A stretch of 64,000 nt of DNA, from assembly GCA_029747015.1 (NCBI GenBank), contig JAKOGI010000055.1, positions 906,501 to 970,500 on the forward strand, given 5' to 3'. Origin of the DNA: Carnegiea gigantea (Eukaryota > Streptophyta > Magnoliopsida > Caryophyllales > Cactaceae). Both the position numbers and the translations under genes were made by a program. Below the pieces are notes generated by a model. The model searched no databases and had not been told where the DNA came from. It was given only the letters and a program-made list of their open reading frames with translations. Numbering within the stretch: the first letter of the stretch is position 1; each line of letters starts with the position of its first letter. This document shows positions 22,238-33,268 of this stretch, in pieces.

Positions 22238-23326
22238 ATGGCAATTTTCCATTTTCTTCAATTCGAGCATGAATTATTGTGCATGTGTTTTAAATGATTA
22301 AATCTCTTTCTTGCTCAAAGTGGTTATTGTGTTGGCAAATGGAAAATTTTAGATATTGTTGATGAGGGTGTGAACAGTAAAACCCCAGGTCTTTTAGAGT
22401 ATTAGGGTTTTCTTACTAAAAATATTGATGAATCATGATATTTGCTTGAGTGGATTGCTTGGGATTTATTTGAGTTTGAAAATGCTAGTTGCATTTCTGG
22501 ATATTCATGACTTGATTCTTGTGCATTCTATGCTAGATCTTATTATGCTCCTTTTTGGCGTGATTCTTCTAACCATGATATAAATTTGTGTCCTTATTAT
22601 GCATGATATGCTCAGCCTTACTTTGCATCACCTGTGGATAATACTGATATTGTCTGGACCTTACCTGATTCATCCTTTCCTTTAACTCTGTGCACGTAGC
22701 TTGAGGCAGGTAAGCCTTTTGGGCGAGTTGCTAGGTTTAGTGCCGTTGATGCATGTTTTAAGTCAGAAGATACTTTAGATGAGGTGTATGATCTAGTTGA
22801 GACCCCTTTAGAGAGGTCACGTGATGTGCTTATTTATGAGCAGTCTTCTAGCCTTGGTTTTTATAATATTGTTCTCCCCAATCCTCTTGATCATTCCCAT
22901 ATTTCTCCTCTTTGTTCATTACCCTCTCCATTCCTTGAGTATTACATTAATGTGCCCATTCCTAATCCTGTGCTTTCTGATGCTATTATTGATTTGAGCT
23001 ATGAGGATAATATGGTTAGTATGCTTAGTGGGAATGTTGATGATTATGTGTCCCTAGGTTACCTTAGAGGGTATGATCCCTTTATTGACCCTTATTGTAT
23101 ATGCCTAGGAGACTTGCCTAGGAAAGTCGTGTAGACTATGTTCTTTAATCCTTCCTATGATTTTTTTAAGGCCATTGGTAAGGTTGAGAGGTTACTTATA
23201 CTCTTTGGTGTGATTTTGGTTATTGCCTCTTACATTATGTTTTTTAAATTGTGGTTATAGGAGTTTGATAAGCTCCTACGTGCTGTGGCGACATTTGATT
23301 TGATGGGCCATGTCTTGAAGTTGTGA
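22238..23326 (+). pseudogene. Unrecognised ORF relic of B with C-terminal membrane-like segment
   Basis: From ATG 22238 one frame runs 363 codons to a stop at 23324-23326, broken by eight in-frame stops (TGA or TAG only, never TAA) but with no frameshift. The longest open part is 22784-23131. The product is rich in Tyr, Phe, Asp, Ser and Pro. A stretch of about 20 hydrophobic residues lies near 23190-23255 and is followed by a short polar tail with Phe-Asp-Lys-Leu-Leu-Arg. It has no gag, protease, RT or integrase signature. The position after the primer site is where gag would be. A membrane or env-like role is only a guess from the hydrophobic segment; I do not recognise the family. Confidence 0.6.
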
Positions 23327-25151
23327 TGGAGTAGTTGATGCTCTATTTGACCCGTTTGCGAGGGGGTCTTAGCTTAGGCACACTTAGCACCTAACCTGGT
23401 GAGATTATTCTTTTTTGCTTTCCTTTTTCATTCTCTTACTTTCTTTCCTTTGAATAATAATGATTTAACTACGCATGGGAGAAGGCAAGTTCTATATTTT
23501 CCATTTTGTTTTTTTGTAGTTTGCATACCTGTTATAACATATAAGTTTAGGTGTTTTTTTTGTTTGCATTAGTGTGCTGTATTTGACTGTATTCAGATTT
23601 GCACATAGGATTGTATGTAGAGATGGTGTAGATTGGCTTGAGATAACCTTTAATTATGTTTTTTCTGGGCAAAATAACTTTCATGAGCTTGAGTAACTTT
23701 CGATGTGTAATTCCTTTTGGTGCTAAAATTTACGAAGGTTTTGTGAATATTTCTTGTTTTGCCTATGCCTTGATTGAGAACTTTGTTATCCCCTAGAGTC
23801 GTTAGCACTAGTGTTTATATATGATTGTCATTTGATGACCTAATTGAGACTTTGGTAGATATTCTGTGAGACTTTGTGCCTTCTTTGGACTAATTCGTCA
23901 TATTTAGCCCCATGTTTCTTTCATGTGTATCTCTTTCGTGTTACATCTCTAGAACTTGCCTAGACTCTTGTTCCAAACTGCATTAGCATGTGCATAGATT
24001 TGTTGGAGGCATTCTTTCTTTGGTCACTTTAGCCACATAGCTAAATAGCCTATCCTTTATGTCGCATGTTCCCCCCCTTTGCTAGCCCTTTTGAGCTTAT
24101 ACCTGACTTTGTTATGATCCCTTCATATTAACCTTTGCCAAACACATGTTCCTAACCTTTAGGCCAAGTCTATGGAGTATCCTTTCATCTATGTAGCAAG
24201 TGGTTTGGGGATAATTGAGTTTAAGGTGGCATTCATATGTTGGTTTATTGAGGGATTGATGTTATTGCGCATTTAGTCGTGATCCCCTCTTATTTGGGCT
24301 GTGTATAGACGTATTAGGTTGTGAATTGATAATTTGTGATCTTATGCCTTTCAATAACTGATATTTTCATTTCATTTCCAAAAAAAAAAAGCTGGAAAAT
24401 AAGTCATGTTGAAGAGAAAGAAATAAAGAAAAGAAAGGAAAAAAAAGAGAAAAAAATAATGAAACAAAAAAAGTGAATGGTTAATTAGCATTGGATATGT
24501 GAACAGCTTGAGTTCCTTTCTTTATCAACTCATTTCCTATATGATTCATTGGGGTATGTTCATTGCATTATTAGGGTTTGGAGTGTTGGTAAAGTTCATG
24601 GTTAATTGGTGCTTTGATTGGTTGCTCCCTAGTCATTTGGCTGCACAGCTCCACATTGTCTAAATGCATTTGTCCACTTCCTTTCCCTTAACCCTTTTAG
24701 CCCACATTACAACCCAAGTACAGTCCTCTTGATTATCATGTACACATTGCATTTTTAATGGTGGAGAATTTGAGTCTTGACAAACATATGATAGATTACA
24801 TATTTGGAATGATTCTTGGGTGAACCCGTGCAATATTTCAAATACATGAGTGGGAGTGATTCACATTTCCCAAAGATGAAGTTCTACCGGTCCATTTGGC
24901 TCTATTCAACTCCATGTGCTTACATGATGTGCTTTGTAGTTCTTTGGCGGTAATCAACTTTGATATCAAGCTTGTGGTATTGTACTCTTTTGAGAACCTT
25001 CTCCTCCTCTTAATTTTGAAATATCTTGCATACTACTTGGGGTTGCCGTTGATTGTCATTCTTACTTTTGAAGTGCTATCTATTACCTATTTTGAGGAGG
25101 AGCTTTTGTTTTGCATCCTAGATGTAACTCCCTTTTTAGTTTTATCTAGTG
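23327..25151 (+). other. 3' noncoding module of B
   Basis: From about 23830 to the polypurine tract this matches A's 3' module block by block: the GGTAGATATTCTGTGAGACT block (23852) with 10015, a purine-rich run (24380-24475) with 10540-10620, and the GTGGAGAATTTGAG block (24761) with 10866. Near 23474 CGCATGGGAGAAGG resembles A's internal tract, but no clear hairpin precedes it. ORF 24896-25192 is not a gene: its frame differs from that of the matching stretch in A. Confidence 0.75.
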
Positions 25152-25189
25152 TTTGCTTGAGGACAAGCAAAGGTTTAAACATGAGGGAG
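25152..25189 (+). other. Hairpin and 3' polypurine tract of B
   Basis: TTTGCTTG-AGGA-CAAGCAAA at 25152-25171 is a perfect 8-bp hairpin with an AGGA loop. CATGAGGGAG (25180-25189) follows and abuts the 3' LTR. Confidence 0.85.
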
Positions 25190-26508
25190 TGATGAATGTC
25201 ATATTTTCATAGAATTTTTTGAGTGTTTGGGAGTTATATTAAGGGGTTAATGTGCTTAATTGTGCGATTTATGCCCTTATTTCTACTGTTACACTTGGTT
25301 TCAATTGTTTTGAGAGCTTTTGCAGATTTTGATTTTGTGAGCCAAGTTATGCTAGTAGAATGAAGATTTTGAGGCCTTGTCGATTAAAAAAGATAGCAAA
25401 AGAGGCCCAAATACACCTAACACGGTCAAAACGTGGCTAGCACCACGGCCCAGGGAGATCCAAGAGAAGGGCAAGTCAAACGAGGGAAAGCCATGAGGAC
25501 AGAGGGCCCCACGATATATTTACGGTGGGGGCCACTGTCCATGGTGGTCCCCACGTATGGACCATGGCCAGCCGTGTTCCCCTAACCTCGCTAGTTTTCT
25601 CCATGGCTGTTCGTGTTCCATGCATGTGGCAGCTTTGAAGACTTGATTTCAATCATAAAAAGCCATTTTTTACTGCTTCATTAAACACTATTCCTTCTGC
25701 ATATTCCTTTCTATTCCACCTAGATTAGGATTAGACTAGATTAGAGGAAGAGAGAGTAAATTGAAATGAAGATTTGCAAGGATTCCATCCCAGGTTTGTA
25801 ACGATGGCTCAAGCGCGATCTTGGCTGAGCATTTCTTTTCTCGTCTTTTCTCTTCTCTCATTTTAGATATATGTTTTGTAATTTTGATTTTGATTTTGTT
25901 GTATTGATTTTGGATTTATGCAAATAACAGTTAATTTCTCGATTTGCTATTCATCTCTTTGAGTATTTTGGAATTGTTGCATTGTTTTATCGAATCTTAG
26001 ATAATTATTATCTTAAGAGAGATTTGGTCACTTTCTTACATGTTTCGGGTATTGGATGAAGAACTGAAAGGTGAAATTCAATACTTGAATCCTGTATTTG
26101 ACTTGATTGTGTGATGTCTTGATAGAGAATTACCGATCAAGAGACCTAAAATGATAATTGTATGGTTAATGAATCTAAACAAATTGAGAGCCTTTAAGAG
26201 ATGGTAATTGATTAGATTTAGGTATTTCACTTGAACTTAAAAGAGGGTTGTTATACTTAGATTTGATTTTAAAACAACCAATTGAGGAAGAGGTGCTTGA
26301 TTGATACATGAATTGAGAGATTGCTTGTTTTGTATAATTCTATGATTATTTATCCATTAGATTAGATAATAGAATAGTTTAATTTCAAATCTCAAATTTA
26401 GATTCACTTAGCCTATCTTAAGGGGATAAAGACCAGTAGATTAACCTAGTCCTTATGGGAGATGATTTTAATTTGCTACAACCCCGCGGTGCGCTTGCTG
26501 CCCTGTCA
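25190..26508 (+). repeat. 3' LTR of B
   Basis: It begins TGATGAATGTC right after the polypurine tract and ends CCCTGTCA. It differs from the 5' LTR by roughly 10% by eye. Its palindrome region, GTCCAT with ATGGAC near 25526-25562, has changed from that of the 5' LTR. Confidence 0.88.
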
Positions 26509-26513
26509 TTTAG

Positions 26514-27794
26514 TAAATTGACAGCCTTAAGATGTACTATCACTAGTTTCTCACAAAATAAAAATGATCAGTTGCATAAAAGTTAGGAAAGGTTTAAAGT
26601 GTTGTTGCGAAGTTGTCCTCATCATGAGGTCGCTTTGTGAAACTTGTCCAAACTTTTTATTCTAGCTTAGTGAGCACAATAGGAAGATGGCTGACACATC
26701 CTGTGGGGGTAGTTTTTGGTATAAGAGTCCTAATGGCTTGGGAATTTTTTGAATATTTGAGTGAAATTCAAATTTGCATGCCACTTCCTCACTCTCTAAC
26801 TTGCCTAGGTAACTAGGGAGTAAGAGGGGATTTATAAGGTTTCAGATTCAATTAACCATTCTAGTAAAATTATCCAAATTTTTCATGGAGCTTTCAATAT
26901 GTTGAGAACCCTCAAGTCTAGTCTAGTGGGCCTAGCCTTCATGGCTTTGAAAACCAAAAATATGCTTTTTATGCTCCTCATCAAGCTCAATTTGGGAGCT
27001 CTGACCTAGACAAGGTAATTTTTGCTCTTGCTGCCTTAACATTTGTTGTGCAAAATGTGGACTCTAGGGTCTAAGGAATTGAGTCTAAAATGCATGTTAT
27101 AATCTATAAGCTATGCTAGAAACCCAACTTGGACAACTAGCCATTGCTATAGGTAAAAGAGATGGACGAAACATGGTAGTTATCCATATAGAATGCTAAA
27201 GGCCAATAGTTTGAATAATTAAAAGTTGTCATGATTCTCAAGAGTGGTAAAGAAGTAGATAATAAAGTGATTGAAAAAGAACACGATAAAGAGGAAACCC
27301 CAAAGGCCATTAAGAGTGACTTTGAAGTTGAGAAATAGAATGACTAAACCCCTTCCTCTGCTGTGTCTAGCCGTATTGTTGCATCCATTAAGAGTGACTT
27401 TGAAGTTGAGAAATAGAATGACTAAACCCCTTCCTCTACTGTGTCTAGCCGTATTGTTGCATACAAGCCTAGGGTTCTTTACCCTCAAGCTTCTGATGCA
27501 CCATCTCCTTTTAGGAAATACAAACAAAGAGAGGACATCCTAGATACCTTTAAGGAAGTTAAGATCAATCTTCCCCTTTTGAATGCGATTAAACATATCC
27601 CAACTTATGTAATGTTTCTTAAAGACATGTCCTTTTAAAAGGAATATAAAGATAATAAGTCTCAAAAGGTTGTTCATATGAACAAGTGAGTTCTATTTTG
27701 AAATTTAACTCTACATCTTGGTTCAGAGATCATGGCATTCCTACTATATTATACTATATTGGTCTTCACACAATTGAAAGGGCACTCAATATAA
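26514..27794 (+). pseudogene. gag-protease linker of D, second part
   Basis: The gag core resumes directly after B: an Ile/Thr-Ser-Phe-X-Gln block, then Glu-Arg-Phe-Lys, then Ser-Cys-Pro-His-His near 26580-26630, as expected after the part that ends at 20770. Further on come the Lys-Ser-Gly-Lys-Glu-Val block near 27240, a Tyr-Lys-Pro-Arg-X-Leu-Tyr-Pro-Gln block near 27463, a long open frame (27441-27638) typical of the Athila-type linker, and the first part of the protease near 27686-27790 (Ile-Pro-Thr-Ile near 27740). Sequence then changes to a different repeat at about 27795. Confidence 0.78.
27307..27464. repeat. 78-bp tandem duplication (two units) in D
   Basis: The unit beginning CCATTAAGAGTGAC at 27307 is repeated at 27385 with one internal G/A difference and a two-base change at the end. 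Seventy-eight bases is 26 codons, so the frame is kept. The two units are much more alike than other repeats here, so it is recent. Confidence 0.9.
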
Positions 27795-29936
27795 GAAAAC
27801 TGGCCTCATATAGATCAGATTTTGCCACAATATACCATATTTTGCTACACCAACTTTTTGTAGCATTCTAAAAAGTTAGCACAAGGTTGCCATAGATACC
27901 TTGTTACAAAAACATTTTGTGGCAAATGTAAAAAATGCCACAGATTTTACAACTTTTCTGGAAAATACCAAATTGCCATCAATGTGGCATTTCTGTGCAA
28001 TCTCATAATTTGTAGCAAGCTTGGCCTTGCCATAAAAGTAAGTTTGCTATGAAGGAATGATATTTGTGGAAAATATAATTTGCTACAAGCCATATTTTGG
28101 CAGAATTTTGTTATTTTTTGTTGTAACTAACGTTGGCCGCAAGATGTTTATTTAAATTATTAAAATAATAGTATTTTAAACTAGAATTTTCTAGATAAGG
28201 CATAGTGAAATTAATATTTGCAATTAGTAATTTAACAATGCTTTCTAGACATATCTTAGTATATATGAAAATAAAGGAGATAAATAAAAAAAAGAAAAGA
28301 AATTTCATTGGTACATATCTTAACATACATGAATTTCATGGACAAAGTATCTATTAGAATGTTTTGATAATTATACATTATGCAAAATTTCTAAATTACA
28401 AGAAGATTGAAAATAACTACATAAAGTGTATCATTTGGGGTGGCATTCATCCTTACAAAGGGGAGAATAACATCTTCATGACCCTTAGTCCTTTTAATTC
28501 CAAATTGGTTACATGTTTGCCTTCTCGACCATGAAAATTGGATATCCACAATAAAGATTAAAAACTCATATAAGGATCAGTGGCAAAACAAAATGTATGG
28601 CAAAAATATGATTGATTAAGGCATAAAAACTAAGATAACAAGATTGTAATTAGCTCAACTCCACCACTTCTACCAACGATTATACTCAACATGAAACCTA
28701 TAAGTTAAGTTGAAGAATGAATTAATCTAGTAGGATAAGTGTATGTAATGTCAAATTGGATAATAAACCAACTTCAATTTAGAAAGGAGAAAAAGACAGG
28801 ATTAACTTGCTTTCTCGGCCAACATTAGTCATTGTCAGGCACAATAAAATATGGTCATTTCATAACAGGAAATAAAGGCGATTGAAGTTAGCGCTTACCT
28901 CACCATTAAAACTTGAAGGAATTCCAACCTTATCTGAATATTGAATGGTTGAAAATACCTTGGGAAACAGAAGAATACACGAATGCAGCAGGGGGAGGCT
29001 GTAACTCACATGCACAGACCACCTGCATAATATTTGATGAATCAAAGATATCCAGGTTAATTCTAACCTTACCCAGAATTGAAATAGTGATGGAGGCTAA
29101 TTATCCTGAACATACATAAAGAGTACTAGCCTACCTTTAAGTGCAAGCCAAATTAAACACTAGTAATTTATGCTTAGAGAAAACACAACTAAATTTCATT
29201 TTGAGAGCAATTGGTAAAGTAGACGTAATAATCACAAGGTTGAAGAGGCTAATCTAGCTAAGTGAAGAGTAGTAAATGATATCAAAATTAGAGCAAATAG
29301 AGAACTAAAAAGGAACAAGATCACCTAGAATTGGTCCCAAAACAAGCATGCAGGTTGATTAGTGAGACTCGAAATTAACTTTTTTACTCGACGATGACAC
29401 CTAGAATTCAACTTACTCTCTTGCATCCTCAATTTGCTTTGAAATCAATGGACTTGGAATAATTTTTACATAAAATAATGGATGACAATAAGATAATACA
29501 TGATAACTAGAAATAGAGGCTCTGGTAATGAGCTTTCTACAGTAGGGAATGAGCAATAGCTAGCAACCACCAATAGTACACCCATAATCTAATAGACATA
29601 GCAGAACCAATACTAAGGAAAAGTAGTTACAACATGTCAAATAGAAGCAACAGCAAATTAGACATTAGTGACAGTAAATATGACAGTGACTACAGCAAAT
29701 AGATTTCTTCAATTTAACTTATAGGGGTAAAAACAACAATAATAACAAAAATATGATGTAAGAGGGGTGAAAGTAACAAAAATAGCAAAAATAAGAGGCT
29801 GAGTGGAAACAATTTTCAATATAGCTTTAGTTAGTTAAGGGGGCCTTATCTGAGAAATATTATGTCAAGGGTAAACTCAAACATTTGGACAATAGAACAA
29901 TGCATAGCAAAGTGCTTCTTACGAATAGGGGACTAG
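27795..29936. mobile_element. CACTA-like DNA transposon fragment (tentative)
   Basis: The border near 27785-27810 reads like a worn CACTA terminal repeat (a CACT followed by ATAAGAAAACTGGCC). From 27810 to 28135 short motifs of the type TTGCCAC, TTGCTAC, TGTAGCA and TGTGGCA recur in both directions, as in CACTA subterminal regions. From 28140 to 29936 the DNA is AT-rich with no coding signal I recognise. No matching right end is seen; element C follows at 29939 and may have removed it. Confidence 0.45.
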
Positions 29937-29938
29937 TC

Positions 29939-32900
29939 TAATAACCCAACCCTAACCCATATTTATTTATTTAAATCATATTTATTTATTTAATTAATCA
30001 TGTTTATTCATTTAATTAATCATGTTTATTGGTTTAATCACTCGTGGTTATTTGTTTAACCAAATCATGTTTATTAATTCAAGTACACTCAATTTATATA
30101 TTTATCGAATTACCTTATGTCATTTAAATTTTCCGCTTTTATTTATCGTATTTAATCATCCCGATTGGGGGATATTTTATTTGGGTTCCATTTTGCAATT
30201 CAAGTTTCATTGATTGTTAATTCAAGTTTCGTTGATTGGTTAAATATCGGGTGAATCGATAGTAGGCCTCGATAATTATGGTTTAAGAAATTATTATTAT
30301 TATCATTATTATTATTTTTTGTAACCTCACAAAAATTAGTTTCGAGCTACGAAAATTCAATCACACACGGTTTAGTTCTCATCCCGGGCCCAAACCGTAT
30401 GAGCCAATCATAACCCCATTGTTAACCATGATTTAAATCTAACCTTAAACTTAACCATGGCTAGCCAAAAAGCTCCTTTATGAGGGGTTAAATACTAGCC
30501 AAGTTATGTTGATTCATTTCTAACCAAGTATAACCCACACACTCATCTTCTCTCCTCTTTCTCTCTTTTTTAAGCTCCAAATAAGCGATCTCAACTTGGA
30601 TTCTTTTCATTTTTATTTTTGTTTTTGTGATTTGGATTTTGATCACGTTCTTCGGAAGAAAACAGGAGTTATTTTGATGTTTTTAATTATGGATTGAGGT
30701 TGAAGCATGCTAGGGTTTAGGGTTTTGCTATGATCATCTTAGCTTAGGTCAAGTGATGGATTTAGATTGTTTTGTATATGATTTTATAACCTTTAGTCTT
30801 ATTGATGATTATGATGGTATTTTTGGTAATTTGGAATGAGTTGAAGGTGAGTTCAAGTTGGCCATAAACTAGGGTTCTAATGATATTGCAAGGTTTAGCT
30901 CTCATTTAATGGTAAGCATGTTATTTGTGTATATTTGCTTGAGAAATAAATCTTTCATGTATATGATTATGAAGTGAAATTGCGTATTATGGCTTAATAT
31001 GGTGATGGAAAGGACCAAAGATTTGTTACATGATTTTAAGGAGTGATTTTAAATGAGGATTTATGTGAAAAGAAAAGAGAAAGCAGTGACAGTGTGGCTA
31101 TGAACAGACAAAAAGTAGGGGACACGTTGCCAATAAACTGGTAATGATTGGCCCAACTAAAACTTATGATTTTTAGTGGGTAGATAGGTCAACATATCAA
31201 CTTTCAAATACCTTTTGAATCCCCTTAATCTGAGTTTGGTGGAACAAGTTACGGCCATTTTGCTAGAACTACGCATGTTCAACTAAAACTAACACAATTG
31301 TATTCTAGCCCCATTTTGGGAATCCTGTTGTGGGAATCGCATTTTATGTTGCAAATAAAACTTTTTTAGGACTTCTTAATCTTTCCATATTGTGGTTTTA
31401 GGCCTGCATTTGAGGTCAATGATGAAAGTTATGAATTCTTGAAGTAAACTAACCTGCTTTGGTGTAAATTGGGTTGTTATTGCAATTTCTGTGCAGCGTA
31501 TACTTGCAGGAAATTTCTAAAAATTTTACTGTAGATTGTCCATATTATTTTTGAATTTCCTATATGATTTTAGCAATTTTAGTTGACTATTTTGAGTTTG
31601 GTGAGTTTTGAAAGCATTTTGAGTAATTGTGTAAAGAGCAATAATGAAGATTGAGTGAGATTAATTATGCACTCATTTTGTTTATTTTGGGTCAAGTAAG
31701 GTCATTTAAGGGGGTAAACAAATGTTATGGGGTTTAATAGGACATTTAACTCAACTATAGAGGGAAAGGAAGACAAGTATGTATTGTGGGAGTATATTCA
31801 TGAGTTATGAACTTTACAAAGGAAAATACCAAGTTTAATGAGTTTAATAGCTTCTATGATTTTCAATGACTCATTTGGGGTGGAAAACTACGTTTATTGG
31901 GCTTATGAATGAAATATGAGAAGTGGGGACAATCATGATTCATAAAACAGTGTTTATCGGATCAAGTTAGTGTTATATATGTCATTTTGAAGTAAGATAC
32001 ATCTCTCTTGGCCTCAAATCCATATTATCAGTTCGTTTCAGAGGTATCCCCAAAAAAAAAGTCAATCTTTCATTACAACCATCATGAAGGCCTATTGCCA
32101 AGAATCATTTACTCTTATTGTCAATCCATTTATAACCATCAAAGCCTTTTCCTTTTTAATCTCATCTATCTTATTGTGGTTTATTTTACTTTCATTTAAC
32201 TTTATATTAGATTGATTACATTCAATTATCTAGTTTTGGGGTTATCTTAGCATAACCTATCATACAAGTTATATAAGTTACTTATTGAATTTCTATCAAA
32301 GTTACAAGTTATGTGAGTATCATTTACTGACTACACATATCTACAATTACATTTGTGAAACAGAGTCGAGGCCTAATGTATCGTTCCCCATTATGCATAA
32401 GTTTTTTCAATTCAGAACATACTTATCAAGTTCGAATCCATTTTAAGGACTCAAGGTATGTTCATTGCCTATATCTTTAAGATTCAGTACCATTTTATCA
32501 AGTTATAACATCATTTGGTAAGTATACCAACGAATCAGTTCAATCAGAGATTTACCACATAACTAGTGACCCCGCTAGTGGTAGGGCGACGGCCCTTCAA
32601 TCAGTGATACGTCGCAATGTCAGGCTAGGGTTCCCGATCGACCTGGCAGGTGCGGACCTATTAATGGATCGTCATATCTATCAAGGGGTTCAATTACAGA
32701 TAATAATGAGCAATTCAATTTTACGTTACTTAAGTTTCCATTGCTATTGTGAGCTAAATGAATTACAAAGGCGGGTACCCATCAACAGTGTTTCTACATT
32801 CATTTTACAATACAGGAATGCATGTATTGAGTTTTAGCTCACATTTTCGAATTGTTTTCATGTTTTCCATTTCAGGTGATGAAGTATCATATGTTTCTCC

Positions 32901-33252
32901 ATTTAGCAAGCCCTTTTGGAAGTCATCAGATGCTCACAGTGGATTCAGCATAGAATGAATGTTGGGATCAACCTCAAGGTCAAGTTTGGTCTATATTCAA
33001 TATACTTGTGTAGTGTGGAGTGCTAGTTAGCACGTGGTATGATTAAGTTGATTGTACTGGAGTTGAACTATTATGGACTTTGGACTTGGAGTGTTTCAAT
33101 TTAATAGATATTGTGATTGTGAACATGAGTTACAAGATTGAATGCTTTCAGTGAGCCTTGTCCTTATCAGGATGGTGGTAGCACCTTTCATCATTAAGTC
33201 TTCTATTGTGGTTATCTATGAATCAAGTAATTAGCAATTTGGAGGCATTATA
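29939..33252 (+). repeat. 5' LTR of C
   Basis: It begins TAATAACCC (the usual TG is not present) and ends ATTATA at 33252, four bases before the primer site. Its first 330 bases match 40951-41290 at about 93% by eye and its last 1.65 kb match 42374-44037 at about 88%. The middle (about 30275-31600) has no counterpart in the right LTR. An ATT-repeat microsatellite lies at 30287-30316. Confidence 0.8.
29956..30086. repeat. 22-bp tandem array at the start of C's 5' LTR
   Basis: Six units of 22-23 bp with wording TCATGTTTATT-N2-TTTAATTAA follow one another; unit starts are at 29976, 29998, 30020, 30042 and 30065, after a partial first unit. The right LTR has the same array at 40968-41098. Confidence 0.85.
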
Positions 33253-33256
33253 GATT

Positions 33257-33268
33257 TGGCATCAGAGC
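33257..33268 (+). other. Primer binding site of C (initiator tRNA-Met type)
   Basis: TGGCATCAGAGC differs by one transition from the standard TGGTATCAGAGC and lies four bases after the LTR end. Confidence 0.85.

Larger units (their letters stand above)
20771..26508 (+). mobile_element. Element B: non-autonomous Athila/Tat-like LTR element (5.7 kb)
   Basis: LTRs of 1333 and 1319 bp beginning TGATGAATGTC flank a well-kept tRNA-Asp-type primer site, one unrecognised ORF relic, a 3' noncoding module and a polypurine tract. The flanking ATTAG (20766-20770) and TTTAG (26509-26513) are a near-perfect 5-bp target duplication. There is no gag core, protease, RT or integrase. It is inserted in the gag of element D, whose sequence continues on the other side. 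The 3' module matches that of element A, which suggests A-like elements supplied the enzymes. Copy 2 keeps only its first 160 bases. Confidence 0.88.
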
